A DNA stretch of 64,000 nucleotides from Micrococcus cohnii (GCF_014205175.1 NZ_JACHNA010000001.1:1364001-1428000), one strand, 5' to 3'. Positions 18,729-31,220 are shown, counted from the first letter of the stretch. A program made the numbers and translations. The notes: a model not told the origin generated them from the sequence alone.

Positions 18729-19010
18729 TCAGCGGCGCTTGCCCTTCTTGTCGTCCTTCACGTGACCGCGGAACAGTCGCGTGGGCGCGAACTCTCCGAG
18801 CTTGTGGCCCACCATCGACTCGGTGATGAACACCGGGATGTGCTTGCGGCCGTCGTGCACCGCGATGGTGTGGCCGAGCATGTCCGGGATGATCATCGAC
18901 CGGCGAGACCAGGTCTTGATGACGTTCTTGGTGCCCTTCTCGTTCTCGGCCAGAACCTTCAGGTAGAGGTGCTGATCGACGAAGGGGCCCTTCTTCAGGC
19001 TGCGAGGCAT
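18729..19010 (-). CDS. rpsS: 30S ribosomal protein S19
   Basis: S19 sits in the 30S head next to S13. Its 93 residues match the family along the whole length ([57 protein letters not shown]). There are 15 bases to rplB upstream. Confidence 0.98.
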   Translation of the reverse strand: MPRSLKKGPFVDQHLYLKVLAENEKGTKNVIKTWSRRSMIIPDMLGHTIAVHDGRKHIPVFITESMVGHKLGEFAPTRLFRGHVKDDKKGKRR

Positions 19011-19025
19011 GTCTTGTCAGCTCCC

Positions 19026-19865
<840 letters not shown>

Positions 19866-19902
19866 GTACCTATTCCTCGATTAAGTGGTCTCCGCACGCC
19901 AA

Positions 19903-20208
19903 TCAGGCGAGCGGACCTCCGAAGATGTCGATCGACCCTTCCTTGAGCGTGACGATCGCACGCTTGGTGGCTTTGCGCTGGCCCCAGCCGAAGCGGGTGC
20001 GGCGGCGCTTGCCGGGTCGGTTCAGGGTGTTCACCGAGGACACGGAGACGTCGAAGATGCGCTCGATCGCCTGCTTGATCTCGGTCTTGTTGGAGCGCGG
20101 GTCGACCAGGAAGGTGTACTTGCCTTCGTCGATCAGCCCGTAGCTCTTCTCCGACACGACGGGAGCGATGATCACGTCGCGGGGATCCTTGTTGATGGAG
20201 CCGCTCAC
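19903..20208 (-). CDS. rplW: 50S ribosomal protein L23
   Basis: L23 is the docking site for trigger factor and SRP at the tunnel exit. Its 101 residues include [40 protein letters not shown]. It overlaps rplD by 4 bases. Confidence 0.97.
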   Translation of the reverse strand: MSGSINKDPRDVIIAPVVSEKSYGLIDEGKYTFLVDPRSNKTEIKQAIERIFDVSVSSVNTLNRPGKRRRTRFGWGQRKATKRAIVTLKEGSIDIFGGPLA

Positions 20209-20837
20209 TGGGCATCCTCCTTCTTGGCACCGGAAGCACGCGCCACGAACGCCTCGTAGGCGGACTGCGTGAACACGACGTCGTCGGCGACGAGCACGTC
20301 GTAGGTGTTCAGCTGGTCTGCGTACAGGGTGTGCACGGCGGGCAGATTACGGACGGACAGGGCGGCGACGTCGTCGGCGCGGTCGATGACGACCAGCATG
20401 GTCTTGCGACCGGTGCCCAGGGACGCCAGCGCCTCCTTGGCGGCCTTCGTCGACGGGGTCTCACCGGTGACGATGGCCTCAACGACGTGGACGCGACCGT
20501 TGCGGGCGCGGTCCGACAGGGCGCCACGCAGAGCGGCGGCCTTCATCTTCTTGGGGGTGCGCAGCGAGTAGTCGCGCGGCACGGGCCCGTGGACGATGCC
20601 ACCGCCGGTCATCTGCGGCTCGCGGATCGAGCCCTGACGGGCACGACCGGTGCCCTTCTGCTTGAAGGGCTTGCGGCCTGCGCCGGACACCTCGCCGCGG
20701 TTCTTCGCCTTGTGGGTGCCCTGACGGGCGGCGGCGAGCTGGGCCACGACGACCTGGTGCATCAGCGGGACGTTGGCCTGCACGTCGAAGATCTCGGCGG
20801 GCAGGTCGACCTTGACAGTCTTCACAGAGTTGGCCAT
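20205..20837 (-). CDS. rplD: 50S ribosomal protein L4
   Basis: L4 lines the exit tunnel and in some bacteria represses its own operon. The 210 residues include the extended RNA-binding loop ([30 protein letters not shown]), a typical macrolide-resistance region with no oddity visible. There are 5 bases to rplC. Confidence 0.97.
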   Translation of the reverse strand: MANSVKTVKVDLPAEIFDVQANVPLMHQVVVAQLAAARQGTHKAKNRGEVSGAGRKPFKQKGTGRARQGSIREPQMTGGGIVHGPVPRDYSLRTPKKMKAAALRGALSDRARNGRVHVVEAIVTGETPSTKAAKEALASLGTGRKTMLVVIDRADDVAALSVRNLPAVHTLYADQLNTYDVLVADDVVFTQSAYEAFVARASGAKKEDAQ

Positions 20838-20842
20838 GGGTC

Positions 20843-21493
20843 TCAGGCTCCCTTCGCGGCGCTGCGCACGAGCACGACCTGGCCCTTGGGGCCGGGCACC
20901 GCGCCCTTGATGAGCAGCAGGTTGTTGTCCACGTCGATGCCGTGGAGCGTGAGGTTCTGGGTGGTCTGACGCACGGCGCCCATGCGGCCGGCCATGCGCT
21001 GGCCCTTGAAGACGCGGCCCGGGGTGGCCGCGCCGCCGACGGAGCCGGGCTTGCGGTGGTTCTTGTGCTGGCCGTGCGAGGCGCCCACGCCGGCGAAGCC
21101 GTGGCGCTTCATGCCGCCGGCGAAGCCCTTGCCCTTGGTCGTGCCGACGACGTCGACCTTCTGGCCGGCCTCGAAGATCTCGACGGTGACGTCCTGACCG
21201 AGCGAGTACTCGGAGGTGTCGTCGGTGCGCAGCTCGACAAGGTGGCGGCGCGGGGTCACGCCGGCCTTCTCGAAGTGACCGGCGACCGGCTTGGTGACGC
21301 GGCGCGGGTCGATCTGGCCGTAGGCGATCTGGACCGCGGCGTAGCCGTCGGTCGCTTCGTCGCGCAGCTGGGTGACCACGTTCGGGTCTGCCTGGACCAC
21401 GGTGACCGGGATGAGCTTGGAGCCCTCGTCCCAGACCTGGGTCATGCCGAGCTTCGTGCCCAGCAGGCCCTTGACGTTACGGGTGTTGGTCAT
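20843..21493 (-). CDS. rplC: 50S ribosomal protein L3
   Basis: L3 is an assembly initiator near the peptidyl transferase centre. Its 216 residues begin with [13 protein letters not shown]. The central finger reads [31 protein letters not shown], with the glutamine (SHGQ) that is methylated in other bacteria. It follows rpsJ by 20 bases. Confidence 0.97.
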   Translation of the reverse strand: MTNTRNVKGLLGTKLGMTQVWDEGSKLIPVTVVQADPNVVTQLRDEATDGYAAVQIAYGQIDPRRVTKPVAGHFEKAGVTPRRHLVELRTDDTSEYSLGQDVTVEIFEAGQKVDVVGTTKGKGFAGGMKRHGFAGVGASHGQHKNHRKPGSVGGAATPGRVFKGQRMAGRMGAVRQTTQNLTLHGIDVDNNLLLIKGAVPGPKGQVVLVRSAAKGA

Positions 21494-21513
21494 AGTCTCT
21501 CAGCACCTCCCTC

Positions 21514-21822
21514 TCAGAGCTTGATCTCGATGTTGACGTCCGCGGGCAGGTCCAGTCGCATGAGCGAGTCCACGGCCTTCGGCGTCGGGTCGATGATGTC
21601 GATGAGCCGCTTGTGGGTGCGCATCTCGAAATGCTCGCGGCTGTCCTTGTACTTGTGCGGAGAACGGATAACGCAGTACACGTTCTTCTCGGTCGGCAGC
21701 GGCACGGGGCCGACCACCGTCGCGCCTGCGCGCGTGACCGTGTCAACGATCTTGCGGGCCGAGACGTCGATGACCTCGTGGTCGTACGACTTCAGCCGGA
21801 TGCGGATCTTCTGTCCCGCCAT
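21514..21822 (-). CDS. rpsJ: 30S ribosomal protein S10
   Basis: S10 is part of the 30S head and, as NusE, joins the transcription antitermination complex with NusB. The 102-residue protein begins [19 protein letters not shown] and has [39 protein letters not shown]. The open frame extends to 22083, but homology and the usual start fix the ATG at 21822. First gene of the S10 operon. The 343 bases upstream hold a putative promoter and the terminator of the preceding gene. Confidence 0.97.
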   Translation of the reverse strand: MAGQKIRIRLKSYDHEVIDVSARKIVDTVTRAGATVVGPVPLPTEKNVYCVIRSPHKYKDSREHFEMRTHKRLIDIIDPTPKAVDSLMRLDLPADVNIEIKL

Positions 21823-22090
21823 GGCGTCACGCCTCTCTATCGGGTGTGCTGTTCCTGTCCCTGTGCGCAAAGCCCGGGGCTTCGCCTGTTGTCCGTACCC
21901 GCACGAGGCGAATCCGAGGTGTCGGGTTCCTCGCCGCCGTCGGGCTCCGAGCCACGCGGTCGGGCGTGTCGCACTGTTCAGAGTGCGCACGCGGCGAAGC
22001 CGCGGTGCGTCGGTGGGATGCTGCGTGTGGGCCGCGCCGTCACCCGCGAGACACACGGGGACGCCGCATGGGCGCTTGAGCAACTTATCC

Positions 22091-22120
22091 AGTATGACAG
22101 ATCGGGGCTCCCGGCGCCAA
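22091..22120 (-). promoter_or_regulatory. candidate promoter of the S10 operon
   Basis: TTGGCG (22115-22120), an 18-base spacer and CATACT (22091-22096) face rpsJ and predict a leader of about 260 bases. The -35 and spacer lie inside the terminator hairpin of the upstream gene (22098-22143). The hexamers are moderate matches. Confidence 0.4.
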
Positions 22121-22143
22121 GTGGCGGTGGGAGCCCCGATCTG
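22098..22143 (-). terminator. hairpin terminator after the DUF3817 gene
   Basis: A perfect 15-bp stem (CAGATCGGGGCTCCC with its complement) encloses an inner CGCC/GGCG stem. It lies 22 bases past the stop of the DUF3817 gene and separates it from the S10 operon. Confidence 0.8.
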
Positions 22144-22165
22144 TGACGTCGGTTGCGGAGCGGAC

Positions 22166-22669
22166 TCAGCCGCCCCACTCGCTTGGCGGGCCCGCGTTCA
22201 ATAGGACGACGAACACGACCGCCACCGCGGCCACGGCGAGCAGGGCGCTCACGACGGGCCGACGCAGCACGAGCCGCAGCAGCCGCCGCGGCGCGGGGTC
22301 CGCGCCCTCGACCGACTCAAGCACGCTCCAGCGCTCCGCGGGCTCACCCCGGCGGGCGACGGACCGCTCGAAGGGCACGGTCAGGAACGGGAGGATCGAG
22401 CTGGCCAGCGCGGCCACGCCCCGGCCCGCGGCCCAGCGCGTGTCGATCCACACGGCGATGACGACCACCACGTAGCAGAGGAACACGAAGCCGTGGACCC
22501 CACCGGCGACCGGCATGAGCGCCTCGGTGGTGCCCGAGTACTTCAGCACCATCGCCAGGATCAGCAGCGCCCAGGTGACCATCTCAGCCAGGGCGGTCAC
22601 GCGGAACAGGGTCCGAGGTCCGGGCAGCGCGCCGCCATGAGCTGGCTCGCGTACAGAGGAGTGGATCAT
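22166..22669 (-). CDS. DUF3817-family integral membrane protein
   Basis: Function unknown. The 167 residues show the DUF3817 pattern [24 protein letters not shown], then [20 protein letters not shown] cytoplasmic loop with a Arg/Glu-rich stretch (about 100-128) follows, and then a last membrane helix near 140-160. A TAGCAT box 6 bases before the ATG suggests a leaderless transcript of its own. The gene still lies only 19 bases after the large membrane protein, so read-through is also likely. DUF3817 genes are widespread in actinobacteria. Confidence 0.85.
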   Translation of the reverse strand: MIHSSVREPAHGGALPGPRTLFRVTALAEMVTWALLILAMVLKYSGTTEALMPVAGGVHGFVFLCYVVVVIAVWIDTRWAAGRGVAALASSILPFLTVPFERSVARRGEPAERWSVLESVEGADPAPRRLLRLVLRRPVVSALLAVAAVAVVFVVLLNAGPPSEWGG

Positions 22670-22675
22670 TCACCC

Positions 22676-22681
22676 ATGCTA
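22676..22681 (-). promoter_or_regulatory. -10 box of a leaderless DUF3817-gene promoter
   Basis: TAGCAT, with a 6-base spacing to the ATG at 22669. It lies in the 19-base gap after the upstream gene, so any -35 must be inside that gene. Confidence 0.45.
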
Positions 22682-22688
22682 CTGGCCG

Positions 22689-25600
22689 TCAGTCTCGCCG
22701 CTCCGACCGTTGCAGCTGACGCACGCCCAGCACGAACAGCGCCACGGCGGCCAGCACGAGCCAGAGGAAGAACAGCTCGCTGAGCGCGTACATCACCGAC
22801 AGCGTCAGCCCGGCCGCGCCCCACCACAGCAGGACGCGGTCAGCGATGAGCAGGCCCGCCGCCACCATGACGGCGAAGCCGGCCAGGCCGAGCAGCTGCG
22901 TCACGTGCGCCCCGGGCAGGATCAGGGACGCCGCGGCCGGGAGGACGACCGCCGCCATCGTGTGCAGCGCCGCGGCAGACCAGCGGCTCACCGACATCCG
23001 GTCCAGCACGGCGACGCAGGCCAGCACGACGGCGACGCCCACCAGGCTCCACCACAGGCGCGTGGCGGTCTCGACGAACGTCGTCGGCGGCAGCAGTCGG
23101 AACCACAGGTAGACGAGCAGCAGCGCGACCAGGGTGATCAGGTGCCAACGGGCCTGACGCACCGCCGGTTCGAACTCCGGCTGCAGTCGGACCAGCGCGT
23201 GCAGGCCGGCCCAGACGCCGACGACCACCAGCACGGCCGCGGTGCACACCGCCGGTGCCGGGCCCGGCAGCACGAGCGCGAGGGCGCTCACGGTCACGAC
23301 CGTGCCGAGGGCGCCCAAGCTCTCCGGGCCGAGGGTCCGCCGGCTGCCGGCCCACGTGGCGGCCGCGGCGACCACACCCATCATGAGCACGAGGGGACCG
23401 ACCGACTCCACGGGCAGCCGCGCCCCGAGACCGGTGTGTCCCAGCGCCGCGAGCACCCCGCGGCCCAGCGCCCAGGCGAGTGCCGGGGCGGTCACCGCGC
23501 CAACGCCAGGCGTGCCGAGTCGGCGGGCCATCACGGGCGGCACCAGGGCCGCGCAGGCCCACGGCACCGCGACGATCAGGCCGCTGGCGGCGCCGAGCTC
23601 GACGCCGTTCTGCGCGGCCCGCAGCAGACCCACCTCGGCCAGCACGATCCCGAGCATCAGTGCGGCAGCGAGGACCGCAGCACGCCGATGCACCGCGCCG
23701 ACCGGCCCCTGCGATCCGTCCGGCCCATACGAGTCTGCCTGCCAGACGCGTCGGCCCCCGCGGATCAGCATCACCGTCGCGGCGACCGCCAGGGCCGGAC
23801 CGGCCACCGCGGCGGGCACCAGCGCGTTCGGCAGCAGACCGCGGTCCAGGGTGATCGCGTCGGTCAGCACCGTCAGCGCGCTCAGGGCCGTCGCGGTGAG
23901 GACGTCTGTCCGCAGGCTGGGCATCCGGTCGATCCGCTCCGGCCGTTCCAGCACACCCGCCACGGCCAGGCCGCCCAGCGCGGACAGGCACGCGAACCGG
24001 TCGGCCTCGCCCAGGGACACCAGGAGCACGGCGAGGATCGCCAGGCCGGTGCACCACAGGCTGACCCGGTCCCACCGCCTGCCCATGCTCAGCAGCCGGA
24101 CGCGCAGCAGGGCACCGAGGGCCAGGGACGCCACGAGCACGAGGGCCACGGGGCCGAAGCCCCAGGCCAGTTCGATGGCTGTGCGGGTGAGCGCCGTGGA
24201 GACGAGGGCCTGCACGGCCAGCAGCGCGAGCATACGCACGCCTCGGCCGAGGTACGGAGCGGACAGCCGCACCAGCTGCACCCAGAGGCCGGCCCAGACG
24301 AGCAGGGCCACGACGCCGACGACCCAGCTCGGATGCACCGCCGCCCGCAACGCGGGCAGCCCGGTCAGCACGGCTGCCGTGGCCACCACCGCCTGGGCGA
24401 TGGGGCGTGTCTCGTTCTCGCCCAGCAGGCGGCGGGCGCCGACGAGCATCAGTGCCGTGCACAGCAGCAGCGGCACCAGCCAGGGGCTCGCCCAGAGGTG
24501 GTCGGCCGGCACCGTGACCGCTGCCCCCACCGCACTGCACGCGGCCCAGCCGGTGGCCGGCAGCCACGCCCGCGCTGCGGCGTCGCGTGCTCCGACGCGC
24601 CCCCAGGCGTACCCGAGGCCCAACAGGGCGATCAGGACTCCTGTGATCGCAAGCAGCCACAGCAGTCGCTCGCCGGTGAACCCGTCGGCCGTCAGGGCAC
24701 GGGTCCAGGTCCAGGGGAGCCCGACGGTGCACGTGCCGGCGACCGCAAGCAGGCCGGCCTGCCACAGATCCCGCGTCGGGCGCGCCGAGCCGCCGCCCGT
24801 CGGTGCTGCGGGGATCCGCCGCGTCCGGGACAGAGCCGCCCAGAGGCAGGCCGCGGCCCCGGTGTGGACGAGGGGCCACATCTGTGCCTCGACGAAGGTC
24901 ACAAACATCGCGGCCAGGGCGGCCGCGACGGCCCCGGAGGTCGTGGCCACCGCACGGGTGGGACTCACGGCTCGGAGCGGGACAGCGGCGCCGACCAGCA
25001 GCGCCAGCGCGAGAATCCCGTCAGCGGGGACCTGGGCCACGGCCGGTTCGGCGGCGGCGCAGGCGACGGCCAGCGCCGCCCATGTGCTCGGCTCTGCCAC
25101 GGTGTGCGCCGGACCCGTCGCCTGCAGGAGACGGCGCCGTCCCAGGGCCAGGGCGAAGATCAGGGCAACACATCCCAGCACGAGCAGCATGGCGTGTGCG
25201 GGCGCCCGCAGCTGTGCCAGCAGGCACACCACGGCGCCCAGGCCCGCGGCGCGCACGATGACACCGTCCCACCAGTCGTGCTCGCCACCGGCGACAGCCC
25301 GGCTGCCCGCGTACACCACGGCCAGCGACAGCAGGAGCGCGAGGTCGCCCCAGGCGAGCACCGCCCCGGGCGCGGCCATGGCGATGACCAGCGCTACGGC
25401 CGGCAGACCGTAGCCGAGCCACGGATGCTGACGCCGCAGCGCCTGCACCAGGATTCCGTCCGCGCCGCCACGGCGCGAGAGCCACCAACACAGCCCGATG
25501 GACAGCACCAGTCCCGCCACCAGGCTCCACACGAGTCCCGAACGCAGGGTCGCTCCTCCGGCCAGGCTGGTCGAGGCGATGCAGGCCGCCGTCAGGTGCG

Positions 25601-26318
25601 CGACGACCACAGAGCGCAGACGCACCGCGAGCAGCGTCGCCGCCCCGACACCCACGACGGACGTGAGCAGCCAGGAGATCAGGGGCTCATGCACCACTTC
25701 GGCATCCAGCAGCAGGCCCAGAACGGGGAGCATCGCCAGACCCGCGCCGGCCAGGGCCACGGCGGCCGGACGCAGCCGTTCGGATCGATGATGCAGGAGC
25801 ACGCCCGCGAGCATCAGACCGACCACGACCACCATCAGTCCCCCGAGGCGTGCCACCGGCGGCAGGAACGTCCCGACGAACAATGTCGCCGCGGCGACGA
25901 GCAGCAGAGTCGAGACGGCAAACGTGATGTTCACGTGCCGCAGCCGGCGTCGCTGCTGTTCCCCGGGATCCGGCGGAAGCGGCGCCACCACCGGACGGGG
26001 GCGGGCCGTCGCGGTCTCGGCGTCGGACACCGGCGGCCGACTCCCCCGGTTCCACTGGCCCATCGCCGGCGGAGCCTGCGGCCCGGACCCGGCAGCAGCG
26101 GTCACCGGCTTCGGCACTTCCGGCGACGCGGGTGCCACCGGAGACGGCGCGGGACCAGCCTGCATGGCCGTTTCTGCCTGCCAGGCCGAGCGCTGAACGG
26201 CGCTGGCTTCGGTCTGCGCTCGCTCCCACAGGACGCCCTGGCGGCGACCGGTGGAACGGCCGACGGCATAACCGAACACATAGACCACGACCAGCAGTAT
26301 GAGCACCACCACGTGCAC
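22689..26318 (-). CDS. giant polytopic membrane protein of unknown function (1209 aa)
   Basis: I do not recognise a specific function. An N-terminal membrane helix (residues 3-20) is followed by a Pro/Ala-rich soluble linker to about 130. Beyond that, nearly the whole chain is hydrophobic helices separated by short Arg-rich turns, roughly two to three dozen segments. The segment LLLVAAATLFVGTFLPPVARLGGL followed by a short His/Arg loop, and the C-terminal LLWWGAAGLTLSVMYAL, resemble very large actinobacterial membrane proteins annotated by SCO7613-type or DUF2339-type domains. This is a resemblance from memory. Start: GTG at 26318 with an AAAGGGGGG site, and a TAGTGT -10 candidate 48 bases upstream. 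It interrupts the usual tuf-rpsJ linkage and is followed by the DUF3817 membrane gene. Confidence 0.8.
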   Translation of the reverse strand: MHVVVLILLVVVYVFGYAVGRSTGRRQGVLWERAQTEASAVQRSAWQAETAMQAGPAPSPVAPASPEVPKPVTAAAGSGPQAPPAMGQWNRGSRPPVSDAETATARPRPVVAPLPPDPGEQQRRRLRHVNITFAVSTLLLVAAATLFVGTFLPPVARLGGLMVVVVGLMLAGVLLHHRSERLRPAAVALAGAGLAMLPVLGLLLDAEVVHEPLISWLLTSVVGVGAATLLAVRLRSVVVAHLTAACIASTSLAGGATLRSGLVWSLVAGLVLSIGLCWWLSRRGGADGILVQALRRQHPWLGYGLPAVALVIAMAAPGAVLAWGDLALLLSLAVVYAGSRAVAGGEHDWWDGVIVRAAGLGAVVCLLAQLRAPAHAMLLVLGCVALIFALALGRRRLLQATGPAHTVAEPSTWAALAVACAAAEPAVAQVPADGILALALLVGAAVPLRAVSPTRAVATTSGAVAAALAAMFVTFVEAQMWPLVHTGAAACLWAALSRTRRIPAAPTGGGSARPTRDLWQAGLLAVAGTCTVGLPWTWTRALTADGFTGERLLWLLAITGVLIALLGLGYAWGRVGARDAAARAWLPATGWAACSAVGAAVTVPADHLWASPWLVPLLLCTALMLVGARRLLGENETRPIAQAVVATAAVLTGLPALRAAVHPSWVVGVVALLVWAGLWVQLVRLSAPYLGRGVRMLALLAVQALVSTALTRTAIELAWGFGPVALVLVASLALGALLRVRLLSMGRRWDRVSLWCTGLAILAVLLVSLGEADRFACLSALGGLAVAGVLERPERIDRMPSLRTDVLTATALSALTVLTDAITLDRGLLPNALVPAAVAGPALAVAATVMLIRGGRRVWQADSYGPDGSQGPVGAVHRRAAVLAAALMLGIVLAEVGLLRAAQNGVELGAASGLIVAVPWACAALVPPVMARRLGTPGVGAVTAPALAWALGRGVLAALGHTGLGARLPVESVGPLVLMMGVVAAAATWAGSRRTLGPESLGALGTVVTVSALALVLPGPAPAVCTAAVLVVVGVWAGLHALVRLQPEFEPAVRQARWHLITLVALLLVYLWFRLLPPTTFVETATRLWWSLVGVAVVLACVAVLDRMSVSRWSAAALHTMAAVVLPAAASLILPGAHVTQLLGLAGFAVMVAAGLLIADRVLLWWGAAGLTLSVMYALSELFFLWLVLAAVALFVLGVRQLQRSERRD

Positions 26319-26413
26319 GGCCCCCCTTTCACACAGCGGATTCCGCCGACCGCCGCAATGGGGATCACACTACCGCGCCCCCTCCCCCCGCCGTGTCGAC
26401 GGGCCTACACACG

Positions 26414-26459
26414 ACGACGTCCCCGCCCTCCGGATCTCTCCGGACGACGGGGACGTCGT
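26414..26459 (-). terminator. hairpin terminator after tuf
   Basis: A perfect 12-bp stem (ACGACGTCCCCG/CGGGGACGTCGT) surrounds an inner CCGGA/TCCGG stem, 42 bases past the tuf stop. Confidence 0.8.
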
Positions 26460-26501
26460 GCGTGGTCGGCTCACGCGGAGCCGACGGCCACGGTCAGTCG
26501 A

Positions 26502-27692
<1,191 letters not shown>

Positions 27693-27907
27693 AGGTTCCT
27701 CCTAGAACTTGTTTCATCGTCAAGAAGACTTCTCAGCCGCGTGGGGCGTGCTGACAACTCGGTCAAGTCTACTTCGCCGATGGGGTGTAGGGAAATCCCG
27801 GCGAGATTGAGGACCAGTCCGGTTCCAGGCCTGCTGGGCCGCGATGCGCGGACCGGACCTTGCCCGTCCTGACGAAGGGGTCGACCACGCCGGGTGTGGG
27901 GACCCCC

Positions 27908-27946
27908 GCCCCCGGCGGCCACGCGTCACGCGCGGCCGCCGGGGGC
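27908..27946 (-). terminator. hairpin terminator between fusA and tuf
   Basis: A 13-bp perfect stem (GCCCCCGGCGGCC with its complement) continues into an inner CGCG/CGCG stem, 30 bases past the fusA stop. It would partly uncouple tuf from the rest of the str operon. Confidence 0.75.
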
Positions 27947-27975
27947 ACGTGTGCTCAGAGCACGTGACGCTCAGG

Positions 27976-30090
27976 TCACTCGCCCTGGGACTTCTGGATG
28001 ATCTCGTCGGCGACGGCCTTCGGCACCTCGGCGTACGAGTGGAAGACCATCGAGAACACCGCACGGCCCTGCGTCTTGGAGCGCAGATCGCCGATGTAGC
28101 CGAACATCTCCGACAGCGGCACGAGGGCCTTGACGACCTTCACGCCGGTGGCGTCCTCCATGGACTGGATCTGGCCGCGGCGGGAGTTCAGGTCGCCGAT
28201 GACGTCGCCCATGAACTCCTCGGGGGTGCGCACCTCGACCGCCATGAGCGGCTCCAGGATGATCGGCTGAGCCTTGCGCACGCCCTCCTTGAACGCCTGC
28301 GAGCCGGCGATCTTGAACGCCATCTCGGAGGAGTCGACGTCGTGGTAGGCGCCGTCGAGCAGGGTCGCCTTGACGCCCACCATCGGGTAGCCGGCCAGCA
28401 CGCCGAACGTCATCGCGTCCTGGATGCCCGCGTCCACCGACGGGATGTACTCGCGCGGCACGCGGCCGCCGGTGACGGCGTTCTCGAACGCGTAGGTCTC
28501 GCCCTCGGAGGTGTCCAGGGGCTCGAACTTCAGCTGCACCTTGGCGAACTGACCGGAACCGCCGGTCTGCTTCTTGTGGGTGTAGTCGACCTTCTCGACG
28601 GTCTTCTTGATGGCCTCACGGTAGGCCACCTGCGGCTTGCCGATATTGGCCTCGACCTTGAACTCGCGCTTCATGCGGTCGACGAAGACGTCCAGGTGCA
28701 GCTCGCCCATGCCGCCGACCTCGGTCTGGCCGGTCTCCTCGTTGAGGGAGACGCGGAAGGTCGGGTCCTCCGCGACGAGCTTCTGAATGGCGGTGGAGAG
28801 CTTCTCCTGATCGCCCTTCGACTTCGGCTCGATGGCCACGGAGATCACCGGCTCCGGGAACTCCATCGACTCGAGGATGATCGGCTCATTGGGGTTGCAG
28901 AGGGTGTCACCGGTGGTGGTGTCCTTCAGCCCGATGACCGCGTAGATGTGACCGGCGACGACCTCGTCGACCGGGTTCTCCTTGTTCGCGTGCATCTGGA
29001 ACAGCTTGCCGATGCGCTCCTTCTTGCCCTTGGTGGCGTTGAGGATCTGCGAACCGGTCTCGAGGCGGCCCGAGTACACGCGAATGAAGGTCAGCGTGCC
29101 GAAGAACGGGTGCGAGGCGATCTTGAACGCCAGCGCCGAGAACGGGGCCTCCTTCGAGGCCTCGCGGGTCATCGGCGTGTCCTCGTCGCCGACGGCGTGA
29201 CCGGTGATGGCGCCCGCGTCGAGCGGGTTGGGCAGGTACGCCACGACGGCGTCGAGCATCGGCTGCACGCCGCGGTTCTTGAAGGCCGAGCCGCAGAAGA
29301 CCGGGTAGGCCTCCGCATTCACGGTCAGCTTGCGCACGCCGGCCTTGATCTCGTCCTCGGAGAGCTCCTCGCCCTCGAGGTACTTCTCCATGAGCTCCTC
29401 ATCGGACTCCGCGACGGCCTCGACGAGCGCCGCGCGGTACTCCTCGGCCTTCTCCTTGAGGTCGTCCGGGATCTCACGGGTCTCGTACTCGGCGCCCATG
29501 GTCACGTCGCCCTTGGCGTCGCCCGGCCACACGAAGGCCTTCATGGACAGCAGGTCCACGACGCCGACGAAGTCGTTCTCCGCACCGATCGGCAGCTGCA
29601 TCACCAGCGGCTTCGCGCCGAGGCGCGAGACGATGGTGTCCACGGTGTAGTAGAAGTCGGCGCCGAGCTTGTCCATCTTGTTGACGAAGCAGATGCGCGG
29701 GACGTTGTACTTGTCCGCCTGGCGCCACACGGTCTCCGACTGGGGCTCCACGCCCTCCTTGCCGTCGAACACGGCGACCGCACCGTCGAGCACGCGCAGC
29801 GAACGCTCCACCTCGACGGTGAAGTCGACGTGGCCGGGCGTGTCGATGATGTTGATCTGGGTGCCCTTCCAGAAGGAGGTCACCGCGGCGGAGGTGATGG
29901 TGATGCCGCGTTCCTTCTCCTGCTCCATCCAGTCGGTGGTCGACGCACCATCGTGGGTCTCACCGAGCTTGTGGTTCACACCCGTGTAGAACAGGATGCG
30001 CTCGGTGGTGGTGGTCTTGCCGGCATCGATGTGGGCCATGATGCCGATGTTGCGGACCTTGTTCAGGTCAGTCAGCACGTCCTGTGCCAC
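27976..30090 (-). CDS. fusA: elongation factor G
   Basis: EF-G drives ribosomal translocation. The 704 residues contain the G1 loop [15 protein letters not shown]3 DTPGHVDF and G4 [10 protein letters not shown], and domains II-V through to a C-terminal acidic/Gln end. It is the canonical bacterial type, not an EF-G2. It lies 146 bases after rpsG with a strong hairpin in between. A TATCCT hexamer near 30160 is a possible -10 for independent transcription. Confidence 0.98.
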   Translation of the reverse strand: MAQDVLTDLNKVRNIGIMAHIDAGKTTTTERILFYTGVNHKLGETHDGASTTDWMEQEKERGITITSAAVTSFWKGTQINIIDTPGHVDFTVEVERSLRVLDGAVAVFDGKEGVEPQSETVWRQADKYNVPRICFVNKMDKLGADFYYTVDTIVSRLGAKPLVMQLPIGAENDFVGVVDLLSMKAFVWPGDAKGDVTMGAEYETREIPDDLKEKAEEYRAALVEAVAESDEELMEKYLEGEELSEDEIKAGVRKLTVNAEAYPVFCGSAFKNRGVQPMLDAVVAYLPNPLDAGAITGHAVGDEDTPMTREASKEAPFSALAFKIASHPFFGTLTFIRVYSGRLETGSQILNATKGKKERIGKLFQMHANKENPVDEVVAGHIYAVIGLKDTTTGDTLCNPNEPIILESMEFPEPVISVAIEPKSKGDQEKLSTAIQKLVAEDPTFRVSLNEETGQTEVGGMGELHLDVFVDRMKREFKVEANIGKPQVAYREAIKKTVEKVDYTHKKQTGGSGQFAKVQLKFEPLDTSEGETYAFENAVTGGRVPREYIPSVDAGIQDAMTFGVLAGYPMVGVKATLLDGAYHDVDSSEMAFKIAGSQAFKEGVRKAQPIILEPLMAVEVRTPEEFMGDVIGDLNSRRGQIQSMEDATGVKVVKALVPLSEMFGYIGDLRSKTQGRAVFSMVFHSYAEVPKAVADEIIQKSQGE

Positions 30091-30186
30091 GGTGTCTCCC
30101 TAAGGCTCGGGTAGTGGGGGCTCGTCGAAAGGATAAGGGCGCGGGCACGTCCGAGACACATCTCAGGCGTGCAGCGGGCGAATCCG

Positions 30187-30228
30187 GCACGCGCCGGGGC
30201 ACGGTCAGCACCGTGCCCCGGCGCGTGC
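30187..30228 (-). terminator. very stable hairpin between rpsG and fusA
   Basis: A perfect 19-bp stem (30187-30205 with 30210-30228) closes on a CAGC loop only 8 bases after the rpsG stop. There is no T-tract. It is either a terminator/attenuator that lowers fusA relative to rpsL-rpsG or an mRNA-stabilising 3' structure. Confidence 0.75.
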
Positions 30229-30236
30229 AGGGTCGA

Positions 30237-30707
30237 TCACCAGCGGTAGTGGGCGAACGCCTTGTTGGCCTCAGCCATCTTGTGCGTGTCCTCGCGACGC
30301 TTCACAGCGCCGCCCAGACCGTTCGAGGCGTCGAGGATCTCGTTCATGAGGCGCTCGGTCATGGTCTTCTCGCGGCGGGCCTTCGAGAAACCGACCAGCC
30401 AGCGCAGGGCCAGGGCCGTGGAGCGGCCCGGCTTGACCTCGACCGGCACCTGGTAGGTGGCGCCGCCCACGCGGCGCGAACGCACCTCGAGGGCCGGCTT
30501 GATGTTGTCCATGGCCTTCTTGAGCGTCACGACCGGATCGGCGCCGTTCTTCTGCTGGGCGCCCTCGAGCGCGCCGTAGACGATGCGCTCGGCGGTGGAC
30601 TTCTTGCCGTCGATGAGCACCTTGTTGATCAGCTGCGTGACCAGCGGGGAGCCGTAGACGGGGTCGACGACGAGGGGGCGCTTCGGCGCGGGTCCCTTAC
30701 GAGGCAT
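30237..30707 (-). CDS. rpsG: 30S ribosomal protein S7
   Basis: S7 nucleates the 30S head and in E. coli represses str-operon translation. The 156 residues start [31 protein letters not shown] and end [10 protein letters not shown]. Its ATG overlaps the rpsL stop by one base, so the two are translationally coupled. Confidence 0.98.
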   Translation of the reverse strand: MPRKGPAPKRPLVVDPVYGSPLVTQLINKVLIDGKKSTAERIVYGALEGAQQKNGADPVVTLKKAMDNIKPALEVRSRRVGGATYQVPVEVKPGRSTALALRWLVGFSKARREKTMTERLMNEILDASNGLGGAVKRREDTHKMAEANKAFAHYRW

Positions 30708-31081
30708 TACTTCTTCTCCTTCTTCACGCCGTAGCGGGAGCGGGCCTGACCGCGTCCCTTGACGCCCTGGGTGTCGAGGGCGCCGCGGACGATGCGGTAC
30801 CGCACGCCCGGAAGGTCCTTCACGCGGCCACCGCGCACGAGCACGATCGAGTGCTCCTGCAGGTTGTGGCCCTCCCCCGGGATGTACGCGGTGACCTCGA
30901 CGCCGCCGTTGAGGCGCACGCGGGCGACCTTACGGAGCGCGGAGTTCGGCTTCTTCGGGGTCGTGGTGTACACACGGGTGCACACGCCACGACGCATGGG
31001 GTTCCCCTGCAGTGCAGGGGCCTTGGTCTTGACGACCTTCGGTGAGCGGCCCTTGCGGACCAGCTGCTGAATCGTAGGCAC
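30707..31081 (-). CDS. rpsL: 30S ribosomal protein S12
   Basis: S12 controls decoding accuracy and is the streptomycin target region. The 124 residues include [17 protein letters not shown] and [20 protein letters not shown]. The lysines at the two usual resistance positions (TPKKP and GRVKDLP) are wild type. First gene of the str operon. Its leader of about 200 bases shares the gap with the oppositely oriented Fem gene. Confidence 0.98.
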   Translation of the reverse strand: MPTIQQLVRKGRSPKVVKTKAPALQGNPMRRGVCTRVYTTTPKKPNSALRKVARVRLNGGVEVTAYIPGEGHNLQEHSIVLVRGGRVKDLPGVRYRIVRGALDTQGVKGRGQARSRYGVKKEKK

Positions 31082-31220
31082 TCTTCAGTCTTCCTCTTCG
31101 GTGATCGCTGACGTGATCGCCCGATCCCGCGTCGGTGGTGTCCGGGGATCGGCGCTGCTCGTTCCTCGCTCTGCCTCTCCTGCTGGGGGCTCGAGAGCAA
31201 ACGTCCGCAGGCGTGCAAAA

